A stretch of DNA of 64,000 nucleotides from Linyphia triangularis (Eukaryota; Arthropoda; Arachnida; Araneae; Linyphiidae), in assembly GCA_963978545.1 (NCBI GenBank), contig OZ021721.1, positions 34,087,348-34,151,347 on the forward strand. Direction: 5' to 3'. Below are positions 1 through 10,882 of the stretch, one piece after another. Each line of letters opens with the position of its first letter. Position 1 is the stretch's first letter. Under the pieces are notes generated by a model. That model saw only the letters and a list, made by a program, of their open reading frames with translations. It ran no database searches and was not told where the DNA came from. Position numbers and translations under genes: made by a program.

Positions 1-96
1 GTTATAGGAGAGTTATATAAGAGTTGATACGCTTTCAAACATATGATTTGTTTTGACAATAATTGACAAACACAAATTTTATCCGGCATATTAAAT

Positions 97-1015
97 GATT
101 TTTTTATGATAATTTTGTGTTCCTATTCACCACAATGCATTATTATTTGTTTTTTGTTACCCTGTAAACATTTAAATAAGATCAGACATAAATTGTAACG
201 AGTGTTCCGATTCATCTCTTTCTGCGGGCTGAATCGGAACAAGAAAAAAATCAAAATCAATGTAAGTCACGTTTTTTCCAACATTTTGGGGCTTGAACAT
301 TATAGAAGAAGGTAAGACCCACGTTCCTAAATCAAAAATATGTTCGTTAACGATATTATTACACTCTATTTTTACTTTGAAAGTTGAAAATTGTTCCTTT
401 TCACTCCGTTTTAACAGTACTCCGCGAATTATATTAATTGCTATTTTTTTTTTTTTTTTTTTTATCCTAATGTTTTTATAATTATTATAACTGTAAAAGA
501 GTTGTTGTTGCTTTTCTAATTATAAGAACTGTGAGAATTGTTGATACTTACACAAATGTTTTAACATTTCTAAACTCTGCAGAATAAAATTCTGAGCTTG
601 ACTTGAAAAAGAACCCCACCAACAAAACATCTATTTTGGGTAAATTCGAAATGTGTACCTTTACAAAACCGTCTTCCAATGTTCCAATAACACTTCTTTA
701 AATAAATATTTCCTAAAAGTTACCTTCAATAGTCATAATTTATTATATAGTAGGAAAAGAGATGAACCAAGCTTTAAAATAAACGTATGAAGCTGTTTGC
801 TTACAAATGTGGTCAACATTGACGTCACACTCTGGGAGGAGCTTATCCGAGCGTTTCTGATCACGTGACGAGGCGCTCAGAAAAGCAATTTTTAAAATTT
901 GATTTATAAAAATTTGAGCAATTATTTCGAGTTAAAACTGCTTGCATTATTATTATTTCGTTAAATACTATAAATATGCAGCATTTGGTAATTATTTGTT
1001 GATGGTGTCAAATAC
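97..1015 (+). repeat. Interspersed repeat, copy 1 of 2
   Basis: A stretch of about 0.9 kb recurs in the same orientation at 29,680-30,580 with many shared blocks, such as AAATAAGATCAGACATAAAT, CTGCAGAATAAA and GATGGTGTCAAATA. No long ORF is present. The boundaries come from where similarity fades and no terminal repeat or target duplication was found, so this is an unclassified transposable element or segmental repeat. Confidence 0.6.
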
Positions 1016-1608
1016 CCTATTATATGGCTTATAACATCTTTAAAATTGAAATAATTTAATTTGTGAAGAGATAGAATTAAAGAGAAATATTTGTTCTTCA
1101 AGATGCATGTGTTATTTGAACTGTATGACAATATAGAGAGAGTTAACTTTCAAAAACATTTTTATTTCGTGAAATCTCCATTGAAAAATGAAAACAATCA
1201 CATTTTGTTGCAAGATACTATGGGCTGAATGAATACAAAGTATAAATGTGGAGGTTATGCGAGCTGACGTCACAGTCAATTCATTACAGAGGACTAAATG
1301 AACCATGCAATGCGATTGGCTAATGGAATTTGCACAAATGTCATTCGTTTTTAAAGATGTGTTGATTTTGTTTACTTTCTGTTGTAGAATGAAATTGTAG
1401 AATCATATATCCTCAAAATTGTAATTTCATAGTGAATTTTAAAATTGTTGTGAAAAAAAATATTTTAAATTTTGTCAGATATCAATGGGTTATTATATGT
1501 GAACCAAAATAATGCTTGGTATGATAAAAATAATTTATATTGCAATATTTAGACTGTAAAAAACTTGTAATATTTATTTGTAACAATTTATTAGAATAAA
1601 TTTTCAAT
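1016..1608. other. No gene seen
   Basis: AT-rich sequence with stops in all frames. A CRE-like TGACGTCA occurs near 1264. No recognisable coding exon or element ends. Confidence 0.5.
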
Positions 1609-1609
1609 G

Positions 1610-1775
1610 GGATGAACGCTCTGGCCTTGTATGTTAAAGGTGCCGGGTTTGATTCCTGGGTTAGGTGTGGATGTTCGTTGTGATTCGGAATCCTGTGCTG
1701 TGGTCCCGGACTTATTAGTCGTTATTATGATTTAAAATAGGTCGTTGTGCGTACAAATTAACCAATCGAGCTGAA
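1610..1775 (+). mobile_element. tRNA-derived SINE-like copy
   Basis: Contains a Pol III B-box-like GGTTTGATTCC followed by GGGTTAGGTGTGGATGTT and a tail ending in a GTACAAATTAACCAA block. The same head-tail layout recurs at 27,960, 43,505 (minus) and 44,330, which is how the family was recognised. The A box is degenerate here. Confidence 0.55.
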
Positions 1776-1929
1776 ACTTGGCAGACTGGATCTTTGTCGA
1801 TGACAACGTATTTCATTAAGTCTTGGGGGTTGAGTTGCCATACACAAGTTTCTATTACTCGTTTGTGGTTGATTTTGATGGTTACTGCCATCCGCATTCT
1901 ACCAATTTGTTGATTTTCAAAAAGATTTT

Positions 1930-2330
1930 GGCATGTAAGGTATCATTGAACACAACTTGAAGAATTATGAATATGCATGGTACCATCAGGTGTACCATAG
2001 GTGGTACTACTTCTGGTTTATCAATTTTGACGATAAATACAGCATGTTGGGTGTCGTTGGGCTTGTCTTGAAAAATTATGAATGTTTAAGGTACCAGGTA
2101 TAGCATAGGTAGTACCACTTTTGGTTTATCAATTTCCAAGATAAATATAGCATGTTGGACTTTTATTTTGACGAATTACGAATGCTTAAAGTACCAGGTA
2201 TGTTATTGGTACCACTTCCGGTTTATCAATTTTAAAGATAATTATTGCATGCAAGGTATCGTCGAACTCAGTTTGAAGAATTATGAATATTCCTGGTACC
2301 AGGTGTACCATAGGTGATAAAGAGAAAAAC
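1930..2330. repeat. Minisatellite, about 100-bp period
   Basis: Three to four imperfect tandem units share GGTTTATCAATTT (starts near 2015, 2123 and 2220), each with GGTACCAGGTGTACCATAGG-like and TTGAAGAATTATGAAT-like segments. Spacings are about 108 and 97 bp. Not coding. Confidence 0.65.
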
Positions 2331-2391
2331 AATGAAACGGACAAATTCAAAAAATAGAAGTCGCCAGTGTTTAAAAAAAAAATTCTGATAT

Positions 2392-2643
2392 CCCCCAAAA
2401 AAACACTTTTGAAAAGTAGAAGAACCACCAACCTCAAAAACACAAAAAACTTTCTTGCAATATAAAAATCATAAACATGATGAACATATTCAGCCACAAA
2501 CACAGTGATATAAAAAATGGCCAACCTCTGATTACACTCTCGGTTGTGACTCGCTTAAGAATGTATGCTTACTTAGTTTATTTTTTAAATTTAAGTTCCG
2601 CTCCCATAAAAATTTACGCTGCTTGAGGTTGGCGCCCGTCTTA
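2392..2643 (+). repeat. Left arm of large inverted repeat
   Basis: About 250 bp that reappear as the reverse complement at 3131-3378. Shared landmarks include the AAAAACACTTTTGAAAAGTAG block, CTCTCGGTTGTGACTCGC and the inner GACGGGCGCC edge. Short ORFs in both arms start with the same peptide only because the arms are copies of one another. Confidence 0.8.
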
Positions 2644-2754
2644 AAGAAGAACCTTTAACCTCCCTCATCCCCCACACAATAAAAACTTTCCAAAATGCAT
2701 GCATCAACCAAACAAAAGCGTACCACAAACACTTCAGTTTCCTACTTAAAAAAG

Positions 2755-2936
2755 CCGACCAAACGGTATAGTGATTAGCGTACTAGCTTCTGGACCGCGA
2801 GGTTGCGGGTTCGAGTCCCGCGTTAGGCATGGGTGTTTGTAAATGTATGTTGGCTTGTCTGATGACGAATGTTTCGGTGCATTGTAGCCCTTGTGTTGCT
2901 GACGGCGCCAGATAATCTGAATACAACCAACCTACT
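2755..2936 (+). mobile_element. SINE with tRNA-like head
   Basis: A tRNA-like head carries an A-box-like GTATAGTGATTAGCG and a consensus B box GGTTCGAGTCC (2818-2828). An unrelated tail with GACGGCGCC follows. It sits in the loop of the flanking inverted repeat and belongs to a different family from the other SINEs in the window. Confidence 0.65.
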
Positions 2937-3130
2937 TAAAAAATTCTTAATAAAGATTCAAATGCGAGCGTTTAAGCATAGTTTCTCGATACTATTTTGA
3001 AAATTACATCTACATGAACATGAAGATTTACACTAAGTATTTCCTACCCATCCAAATGAAATAATATATCCTCCAATATTCCTGCAAACAGTCATAAATT
3101 AGTTTAATCGCAAGCATTGTTAATATTCCT

Positions 3131-3378
3131 AGACGGGCGCCAACCACAAACAGCGTAAATTTTTATGGGAGCGGAACTTAAATTTTAAAAATAAACTAAG
3201 TAAGCATACATTCTTAAGCGAGTCACAACCGAGAGTGTAATCAGAGGTTGGCCATTTTTTATATCACTGTGTTTGTGGATGAATATGTTCATCATGTTTA
3301 TGAATTTTTTATTGCAAGAAAGTTTTTTGTGTTTTTGAGGTTGGTGGTTCTTCTACTTTTCAAAAGTGTTTTTTGGGG
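3131..3378 (-). repeat. Right arm of large inverted repeat
   Basis: Reverse-complement partner of 2392-2643, separated from it by about 490 bp. No matching short duplication is evident just outside the two arms, so assignment to a terminal-inverted-repeat transposon is unproven. Confidence 0.8.
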
Positions 3379-3379
3379 G

Positions 3380-5455
3380 TACTATATTACTAAAAATAGG
3401 GACTTTGCATATGAAAGCTTAGAAACGTTGTCAAAATGGTTAGCATGTTTACAATTGGAATTGGAGGATCTTTTTCCCCCATTTGGCAACGCTCTTGGGC
3501 GACTGAATACAAAAGTAAATGACGGATTTTCCACTAGAAAGAATGGTAAACTTATTTAAATTGTTTTGCCGAGTATAATCGAAAGTAATTATTAAAACGC
3601 CACAATTTTACTATGGAAGAAAGTGTGTGAGTTAGGGAGGTAAGAAGAGCTATCACTTGAACGCAGAAACAAAAGTCGCAGAATATCCACAACGTGCTAT
3701 GAGAGACTGGTGGAATATGTCCCCCTTGCGATCCATTGCCAGATGTTGGATACTTCGACAAGTCACGTGGTTGATGCAAAACCTCTATTTTCGTAAAACA
3801 GCCACTTTTTTATTCAGGTTATTTTTAAACTTAAGGCATCAGCTTAATTGTACGAAAATGATTTTTTGTCGCAGACATTCGGGCCAACAGCAAATCTTTT
3901 ATTAATGGGAAATCATGAGAAGTAATTTTTTTCTCTGGTTGAACAAATTAAATTTTTCTTAAAAAAGACGACCACACTTCACACCTTCTGACTATCCTTA
4001 ATTATATATATATATTTTTTTTTTACAGAATATAAAATTCATATTCCAATCACATCTACTAGAAAGGAAAGTTTATACTTTAAGTGTACATATATTATTC
4101 TCTAAAACTGCATATCCTTTCAAATAGAAATTCAGAGTTCTCTTTCTAAGATATCTGTATTTTACCATTAAAATTCCATGTGAGAAAATATCAACGGATT
4201 GAAAGCAATTTTTTTTTAAAAAAAGGCTCTATTTGGCTGGTATTTAATTTCAAAATGTTCAATTGATAATAAAGGCAATATAATGAGGCAAGAGAGGAAA
4301 TCCATATTGATTCCTAAACTTAATAACCATGTAATAATAATTAATAAGCATTTTTTAATTATTATTTCTGATATAATGAATATTTTTTGAAAAAAAAATT
4401 ATAAAAGAATGGCGTTATGTGATCGGCTCATTTTGTTTCGGAACACTGGTTGGACTTTTAACTAGTAAGTTCATACCATTTGGAATAAAATAATGGATAC
4501 ATTAAAATTACGTTAAACAATTTCACTTCGAGAATAATTTTTTTTTTTTTTTCGTATTCTTTTCCGCAGCTGATGGGCCACAGAAAACTTTGCTGAGGAC
4601 TCAATCGACCATTAAGCCAATTAATGGGAAAGCTGTGTCTAGATAAATGTTTCCATTTTGAAGAGGATGGAGTAGTACGGCCCGGGTTTCAGTACTTTCA
4701 ACTTTGCGCTTACTTTGTTTTAATATCAGATGAAAATGATGTTACAAATGTTTTTTATGGAAGATATTTTTTAAAAAAATATTTTTAAATATTGTTCTTA
4801 AAAACTCTTATTTCGAAAACTTTTTCATTGTTCTCTCGCCCAAAAATAAAAAGAAAGTTAATTCTAAAAAAGCAACTAATTTAGGGGAAAATATTAAAAA
4901 AACTCAATTATTTTGAAAGTGAGCCCCTTCCCCTTCCATCTGGTGAATACTGTCGAAAAGAAGTTAGATCCCTCAATTCTAAACTCCTAATACCTGCTTC
5001 TCATAAATCTCCCCCACCCACCTCATTAAATGACCTCTAAACCTTCCCATGAATGAAAGATACGTCACTGCTAAGTTCCTAACAAGATGCGTGTACGAAA
5101 AAATCCACAACTATCGGAACTCGTTGTTACAAGGGTAGGCAGTTTGGGAAGGCTTACTCTGAACCCATCAGACAAATGCATCCCATGCATCAGAAAAGTC
5201 TATTGTTGAGAGCCGATACGGTTTACCGATACTATTTTGAGAACCTTTTCGCTTTCGGAGGTATTTTTCAGATTTATTAATTGCAGTTTTTTAAATAAAC
5301 TACTATATAAAATATCACTTTCTGTTTTTTCTGCTGTGGCTTATACTGACATATGTATATATATATATTTCAAACTGTGGTCAATTTGATAGTATTGTCC
5401 TACATGAAGTGAGAATGGGGAGGTTTGGACTCCTCTGAGCTCTTTATCGAGAGGG
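3380..5455. other. Host DNA, no gene seen
   Basis: AT-rich flank of the Polinton with poly(T) and (TA)n runs near 4010, 4540 and 5360. Open frames are short and have no recognisable protein motif. Confidence 0.5.
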
Positions 5456-5461
5456 AACAAA
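5456..5461 (+). repeat. Target site duplication, left
   Basis: AACAAA immediately before the element, identical to 20558-20563. Confidence 0.9.
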
Positions 5462-5684
5462 AGTAGTATTAAAAGGTAGAAGGCTGGCTCAAAAAAAGGA
5501 AGCTTACCGCTGGTTAGTCACTTGGAAAAAAGCTTGCAGTTTCACTGGTTTGAAACGAGCTCTGAAGACGGCATGCTAGTATGAAAGTAAATCAGTCCGT
5601 CTCGCTCAAAATGTTACATTTCGAATGACAATAACATCATGAGAGAGATGGCTGACGAGTTTCATTGCTTCGATACGAAGTGCG
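5462..5684 (+). repeat. Left terminal inverted repeat
   Basis: The outer 59 bp (5462-5520) are identical to the reverse complement of 20499-20557. Further in, homology continues in pieces: TTTGAAACGA plus GACGGCAT, a GCTAGTATGAAAG block, and the inner GGCTGACGAGTTTCATTGC (5650-5669), whose partner lies near 19990-20012. The left end carries one copy of units that are tandemly amplified on the right. Confidence 0.9.
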
Positions 5685-6127
5685 TTCTTGAATTGCGATA
5701 TCATTATAGTAAAAATGTGCATAATAGGAGAAGGAAAGTGTTTGTAAAAAGAAGGAAGCTTGCCGCTATTTTCGAAGAAACTAAGACGTCAAATGCGGTG
5801 GCGTGTTGAGGAAAAAAAAAGTTCAGTGAGCTAATGCGATCGAATGACAAGGAAAAAAAAGGTCTAATGAGCTGGCGCGGTGAGGAAAAAAGTCCATGTT
5901 TCACTGATTTGATTGATATGTTTAATCGTATATAGAGTCTGGAAATGGAAGGGTTATGTACTTGTGCATTCATATTGTGTTGTTAGTCTCGTCTGTGTGT
6001 GTGTTCGTGTTTTAGTCTCGTCTGTGTGTTCGTCTTTAGTATCGTCTGTGTGTGTTTGTGTGTTGTCGCTGTTGCGGCGTTCTTTCCCACCGATTGTGCC
6101 GTGTGTTTTCTTACGGAATAAAGAAGA
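5685..6127 (+). promoter_or_regulatory. Left subterminal region and probable promoter
   Basis: Holds a second GAAGCTTGCCGCT copy of the terminal motif, repeats of GAGGAAAAAA plus AATGAGCTGGCG-like sequence, a possible TATA box TATATAGA (5929-5936), and a TGTG-rich tract with repeated AGTCTCGTCTGTGTGT. The first gene starts at 6128. TATA-to-ATG distance is about 190 bp, so a long leader or a 5' intron is possible. Confidence 0.4.
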
Positions 6128-6521
6128 ATGGAAAGTGGTGAGTCTTTAAACATATTCTCTTTTAATAATAATGATTATTTAAAAAAAAAATTAAAAGCAC
6201 GGTTTTTACTGTTTAGATAGAAACAGTCCATTTGAAGAGGCGGATTATGAAATCTCATCTAAAGCCACAACTAAAAAACGCAAATTCGACTTAAACCTAA
6301 GCAACGAATTAGAAACTTCATCAAAAACCATCCCACCGTACAGCGTTTATTTGGGCAAAGGCACCTCGTTAGAAGTTAAAGAATATAGAAAAATAAATTA
6401 CCTAACATTTATAAAATCAAACGAAAAAAATGAAATTAAAAATCGTTTGAATATACCACTACATTTAATTCCTGTTCTTATGCAAGGATTACAAAAAATT
6501 CAAGAATACATTAAACAGTAA
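6128..6521 (+). CDS. Small spliced gene, PC4-like
   Basis: Exon 1 is ATGGAAAGTG (6128-6137). The intron is 6138-6216 (79 bp, donor GTGAGT, acceptor TTTTTACTGTTTAG) and exon 2 is 6217-6521, giving 104 codons that start MESDRNSPFEEA. Without splicing the frame closes at once. The N-terminal 40 residues are polar and KKRK-containing, a possible nuclear signal. The C-terminal 60 residues read VYLGKGTSLEVKEY, then a strand segment, then LNIPLHLIPVLMQGL and a terminal helix. This order resembles the PC4/p15 single-strand-DNA-binding coactivator fold (inference; no search run). A second PC4-like protein is encoded at the other end of the element. First gene of the rightward block. Confidence 0.6.
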
Positions 6522-6581
6522 ACCTTCAAATCGATGCGCAAATTTTTTTTTAAAAAAAATGAGTTTACATTTTATAAGAAT

Positions 6582-6720
6582 AGCGTTTACTTAGGCACAT
6601 CCTTAGAAGTTCTCTAACATTTAATAAAATCAAATGAAAAAAAAATCATTTAAATAGGGGGGCAACGCTTGCAAAAAAATTCGTGAATACAGTAAAGTTT
6701 TAATTTGACGTGCAAATTTA
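6582..6720 (+). pseudogene. Decayed partial duplicate of the PC4-like gene
   Basis: AGCGTTTACTTAGGCACATC, TAACATTTAATAAAATCAAA and the CGTGAATACAGTAAA tail repeat the 3' half of the gene at 6342-6521 with deletions and stops. The unit before it ends in an ATG-led stretch (6559) that copies the first codons of the polymerase gene (6730). One tandem duplication therefore spanned the gene end, the spacer and the polymerase start. Confidence 0.7.
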
Positions 6721-6729
6721 AAAAAAAAA

Positions 6730-9700
6730 ATGACTTTAAATTTTATAAGAATAGCTAGTAGTTTTAGAGGATTTTTACGAAGTTATCGAGCTGCTATAAA
6801 TCATATTGATATCGATATCCTGATCAGAGATGGGCAAATAGCTATTTTCGACTTGCTCAGTAATTCGCCTGTTTTGAGGCAAAGGCTCGTAATTTGTTTA
6901 AATGTCATTTTTAAAAAAATAACGGAAGGGGAAACATTAAGACAGACGTTTTATTTTTGCTCTAATGCTATGAGAATATTGAGTTTATATCAGCTTAGAG
7001 AAGCAATCGACATTGCATTCGAAAAAATAAAGAATTCTATTGAATCGTTTATTAAGAATGGTTCGAATTGGACTATTGGTCAATTTTCACATTTAGATTT
7101 GCATGTAGGCAATTATAGGGAAATGAGAGGAGGATGTAAGACCTCTAAGCTACCGACTATATTAAAAAATAAAAAAGCGTTACTTAGCATTGATTCTGTA
7201 AACGGCCAATGCTTGATTTATTGTATTCTAGCAAAACTATATCCCGTTACAAAGAATGCAGGTCGTCATACGACTTATCAAAAATATATGAAACATTTAA
7301 ATTGCAAGAATCTGACTTTTCCTGTTAAACTTTCTGCAATCAAAACATTCGAAAGAGTAAATAAGTTAAAATTAAATATTTTTTCTTACGCAGAAAAATT
7401 AATTTTTCCGGTTTATCATTCCAAGAATATAACGAGCAATCGCGAAATAGATTTATTCCTCTATGATGAACATTTTTATTTGATAAAAAATTTTAATAGA
7501 CTTTTAAAAACAAAGCATAATGAATGCTACTTTTGTCGAAGATGTTTAAGTGGATTTGTAAAACGCGAGTCTTTAGAACGACATAAGGGTTTCTGCAATA
7601 ATACAATAAAATCACAGCGTGTATCGATGCCTCAAAATTTAACTTTGAAATTTACAAATTTAAGTAAGATGGTGCGACATGAATATGTAATTTATGCTGA
7701 CTTTGAATGTATTCTTAAAAAAGAACTTACTGCTCTCCCAAATAATTTAAAAAGCTATACTTGCGGTTTAGAAAAGCATGAAGCTATTAGTTATGCACTT
7801 ATAGTCACTGACCAGTATGATAGGTGCATTAAGCATATTTATTATGCGGGGGAAAACCCTATTCGACATTTCTTCTTTGCATTAAAAAATATAACAAAAG
7901 TTTTAATTCAGAATATGAAAAGAATAGATAAAATTGAAATCGATGATCCGTTTTCGTATGATCCCCTTCGATGTGTGATTTGTCGCCAAACCTTTAAATT
8001 AAAAGAAATACGCGTTCGTCATCATAATCACTATGAAAAAAACGTGTTTGGACTAGCTCATCAAATTTGCAATTTGAATTATAAAAAGAGATATTTCATT
8101 CCAATTGTAATACATAACAGCAAAAATTATGATACTCATTTATTAGTAAAACACATACCTCCAAACTACGGAATAGACATATCCATAATTCCAATAAATT
8201 TAGAGAAATTATTAATGTTTACCATTGATCATATGCGTTTCATCGATAGTTATGCTTTCTTGGACTCTTCTTTGAATAATTTAGTAAATAATTTAATTTT
8301 ATCAAATCATGATTTTGCATTATTTAATAATTTTTTTAAAAATGAAAAAAAATCGCTTTTTGTTAAAAAAAAAGGCAGCTATCCTTTTTCATTTGTCGAT
8401 TGCAAAGAAAAATTGGAAACCGTTGAATTCCCATCGCGTAAAGACTTTTTTAATGTTTTAACTCAAAGTGATATTTCAGAAGATGATTATAAACATGCAT
8501 TGCTGGTATATCGAACGTTTGAATGTAAAAAATTAGCAGACTACTTAGAATTATATCAAAATACTGATGTTTTATTGCTAGCAGAGGTTTTTAATTCATT
8601 CAGACGCATGTCATTAAAATTCTATGAATTGGAACCCTTGCATTTTGTGACTATCAGTGATATGACTTTTTCTGCTGGTCTAAAGTTTACAAAAATGGAA
8701 TTAGAGCTAATTAGCGATGTTAATCTCTATATCTGGTTCGAAAGTCAGCTTCGAGGAGGTTTGTGCTTATTATCTAAGCGTTTCGCTAAAGCAAATAATC
8801 CGTATGTTTCATCGACTTATGATAAATTAAAGCCTCATAGTTATATCATTTCTTTAGATATAATAAATTCATTCGGTCATTCAATGGGTCAACCTTTATG
8901 CTATGGAAAATTTTCTTGGCTCACGTCTGATGAAATTGAGAATTTTAACATATTTAATACGACTGATAATAGCCCACAAGGATATATTTTAGAAGTCGAT
9001 CTAAGCGTTAATCCATCAGAACATGATAGATTTAATGATATGCCTCTTGCACCCGAACATTTTACAATCGACTATGAAATATTATCTGATTATAGCAAAC
9101 GCTTATGTAGAAAATTTAACTTAAAAAATACATTGCCAAGCAAAAAATTAGTTCCTACGCTATTAGAAAAAACTAATTATATTGTACACTATAGAAATTT
9201 AAAGTTTTATCTTAGTCAAGGATTAGTATTAAAAAAAATTCATAGAATTTTAGTATTTGCTCAAAAACCATGGTTGAAGGAATATATTGAATTCAATAAT
9301 AACAAAGAAATTTAGCGCAAGCAGAATGCGAGCGATTTCTTTTTAAGAAATTATCAAATTCATTTTACGGAAAATGTTTGGAAAGCGTACGTCGCAGAAT
9401 TGATGTCAAAGGCGCTTTAAATAGCGAACAATGCAAAAAATATTTAAACAGTCCATTATTGAAATACTTTCAACCTGTAAATGAAAATTTTTCGTTATTC
9501 AAAATGACAAAGCCTAATCTTTTATTGAACAAGCCTATTTATGTAGGATTTTGTATTTTAGAATTATCAAAATTAAATTTATATCAATTATATTATAATT
9601 ATTTTAAAAATTATTATAAAGAAAAATGCGAAATGGTATATACTGATACGGATTCGTTGTATTTGCATATAGAAACTAATGATATATATAAGGATTTAAA

Positions 9701-10112
9701 AGAACATTTTTTAGATATTTTAGACACATCTAATTTTAATAAAACTCATACATTATATTCGAATAGAAATAAGGGCAAACTAGGCTTACTAAAACATGAA
9801 ATAACAGAACCTATTTCGGAATTCATCGGTCTTAAACCAAAAATGTATTCTGTTCTTACACAAGATGGAGTTTTAAAACAGACCACAAAAGGAGTTCGAA
9901 AAAGCGCAATGGCTTCCATTACGCATGAAACTTATAAAAATGTACTGGAGGAAGAGAGCTTAATGAGAAAGGAACAGTTTTGCATCCAGTCGAAACATCA
10001 TATCTTAAAAACGTGCATTCAGAACAAAGTTGCATTATCTGCATATTATGATAAAAAATACGTGCTCGATGACGGAATAAATACATTGTCATATGGACAT
10101 TATGAAATTTAA
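6730..10112 (+). pseudogene. Protein-primed DNA polymerase B (pPolB), frameshifted
   Basis: Copies the element's DNA using a protein primer. It is about 1,130 codons in all, in two frames. In order: a C2H2-like CYFCRRC finger near residue 269, Exo I YADFEC near 324, a CVIC/HHNH zinc-HNH-like segment near 415, Exo II NSKNYD near 468, Exo III ELYQNTDV near 613, and the MTFSAGLKFTKMEL and LRGG landmarks of the family. Motif A retains Asp (about 710) but reads DIINSFG where the family has D-x-N-x-L-Y-G. The first frame stops at 9313-9315. Motif B (KKLSNSFYGK) and motif C (YTDTDS, 9645-9656) continue in the -1 frame up to 10112. A one-base indel near 9305-9315 explains this. The weakened motif A favours a true pseudogene over a sequencing error. 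Confidence 0.93.
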
Positions 10113-10154
10113 ACTATTTTTTTTTTTTTAAAATTTGCGCATTTTTTTTAAAAA

Positions 10155-10702
10155 ATGAATTTATTTGATTCCTGTTCAAATGTGATTATTAATGCAATGA
10201 TATCATATAAAAGTTTGAATGAATTGCCGATTCCTCCGTTGCTTGTGAAACGATTAAAAGATCTTTTTCCATTTTTATGCGTGCATAGAAAAAAAAAACG
10301 CAAGCTGCGAGCAAAGTTTCAATTATCAGCCAAAGATCTCTGGATAGGGAAAGCTTCGAAACATTGCTCTATCAAGCCCATCCTTTTTTAAATGACATTT
10401 TAAAAATTTCCTTGAAGTATTTTAAAATATTTCATTGTTATGCTTCTGACGAAAGCGTATTTCTATGTATATCATGCGCCAAGGAAAGATTACAAATGGG
10501 ATGGTCAACATTTCTAGTCACTGAGATTGTATATGAAGATAGTAATACACTAGAATTTAAATGGCATTCAGAACGTTTAAAATGGTTATCCATATACTTT
10601 TGTCGACATTGCTTAAGATGTCCTCTGATTACTATTTCGAAATGCACGCATCCTTTAAGAAATTCTCAAACAAAATATGAACACATTGCATTCTTAAAAT
10701 GA
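10155..10702 (+). pseudogene. SOCS-box-like plus Cys/His protein, paralog 1 (frame broken)
   Basis: The ATG at 10155 follows the T8A6 leader seen before other left-block genes. Residues 3-11 (LFDSCSNVI) fit the Elongin BC box L-x3-C-x3-hydrophobic. LPIP at 24-27 fits the Cul5 box, 17 residues after the Cys, which is normal SOCS-box spacing. The frame closes at 10391. The paralogous remainder continues in another frame (open from about 10289 to 10702) with CISCAKERL and FCRHCLRC zinc-ribbon-like pairs. The switch most likely falls at the A-run 10289-10298. The region after the SOCS-like module matches paralog 2 in layout (CxxCAK...CxxCLR). Function as an E3 ligase adaptor is inferred. Confidence 0.6.
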
Positions 10703-10882
10703 TTGGGGTTTTTTTTAAAGAAATGTGAATTAAGATCGGTTTTTTTTTTTGTAGGCTTGCGAATTTCCTTAGAATATTTAATTTTTTTAAAAAAATATAT
10801 TCATGTTTTTGCAAATCAAAAACATTTTTTTTTTTTAGGATCGACTTCGATTTTTTCAATATGGCCTGTTTGCAATCAGCCA

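Noticed and set aside
2186..2524. Open frame of 112 codons
   Set aside because: It lies in the arm of the inverted repeat; its N-terminus is mirrored at 3248 only because the arms are copies. Low-complexity hydrophobic composition.
9301..9320. Programmed -1 frameshift in the polymerase
   Set aside because: AAATTTA resembles a slippery heptamer, but it is not in the required phase relative to the incoming frame, and family polymerases are single ORFs.
10703..10882. N-terminal extension of SOCS-like paralog 2
   Set aside because: It has no ATG, is full of poly-Phe/Lys from T and A runs, and starts immediately after the paralog 1 stop.
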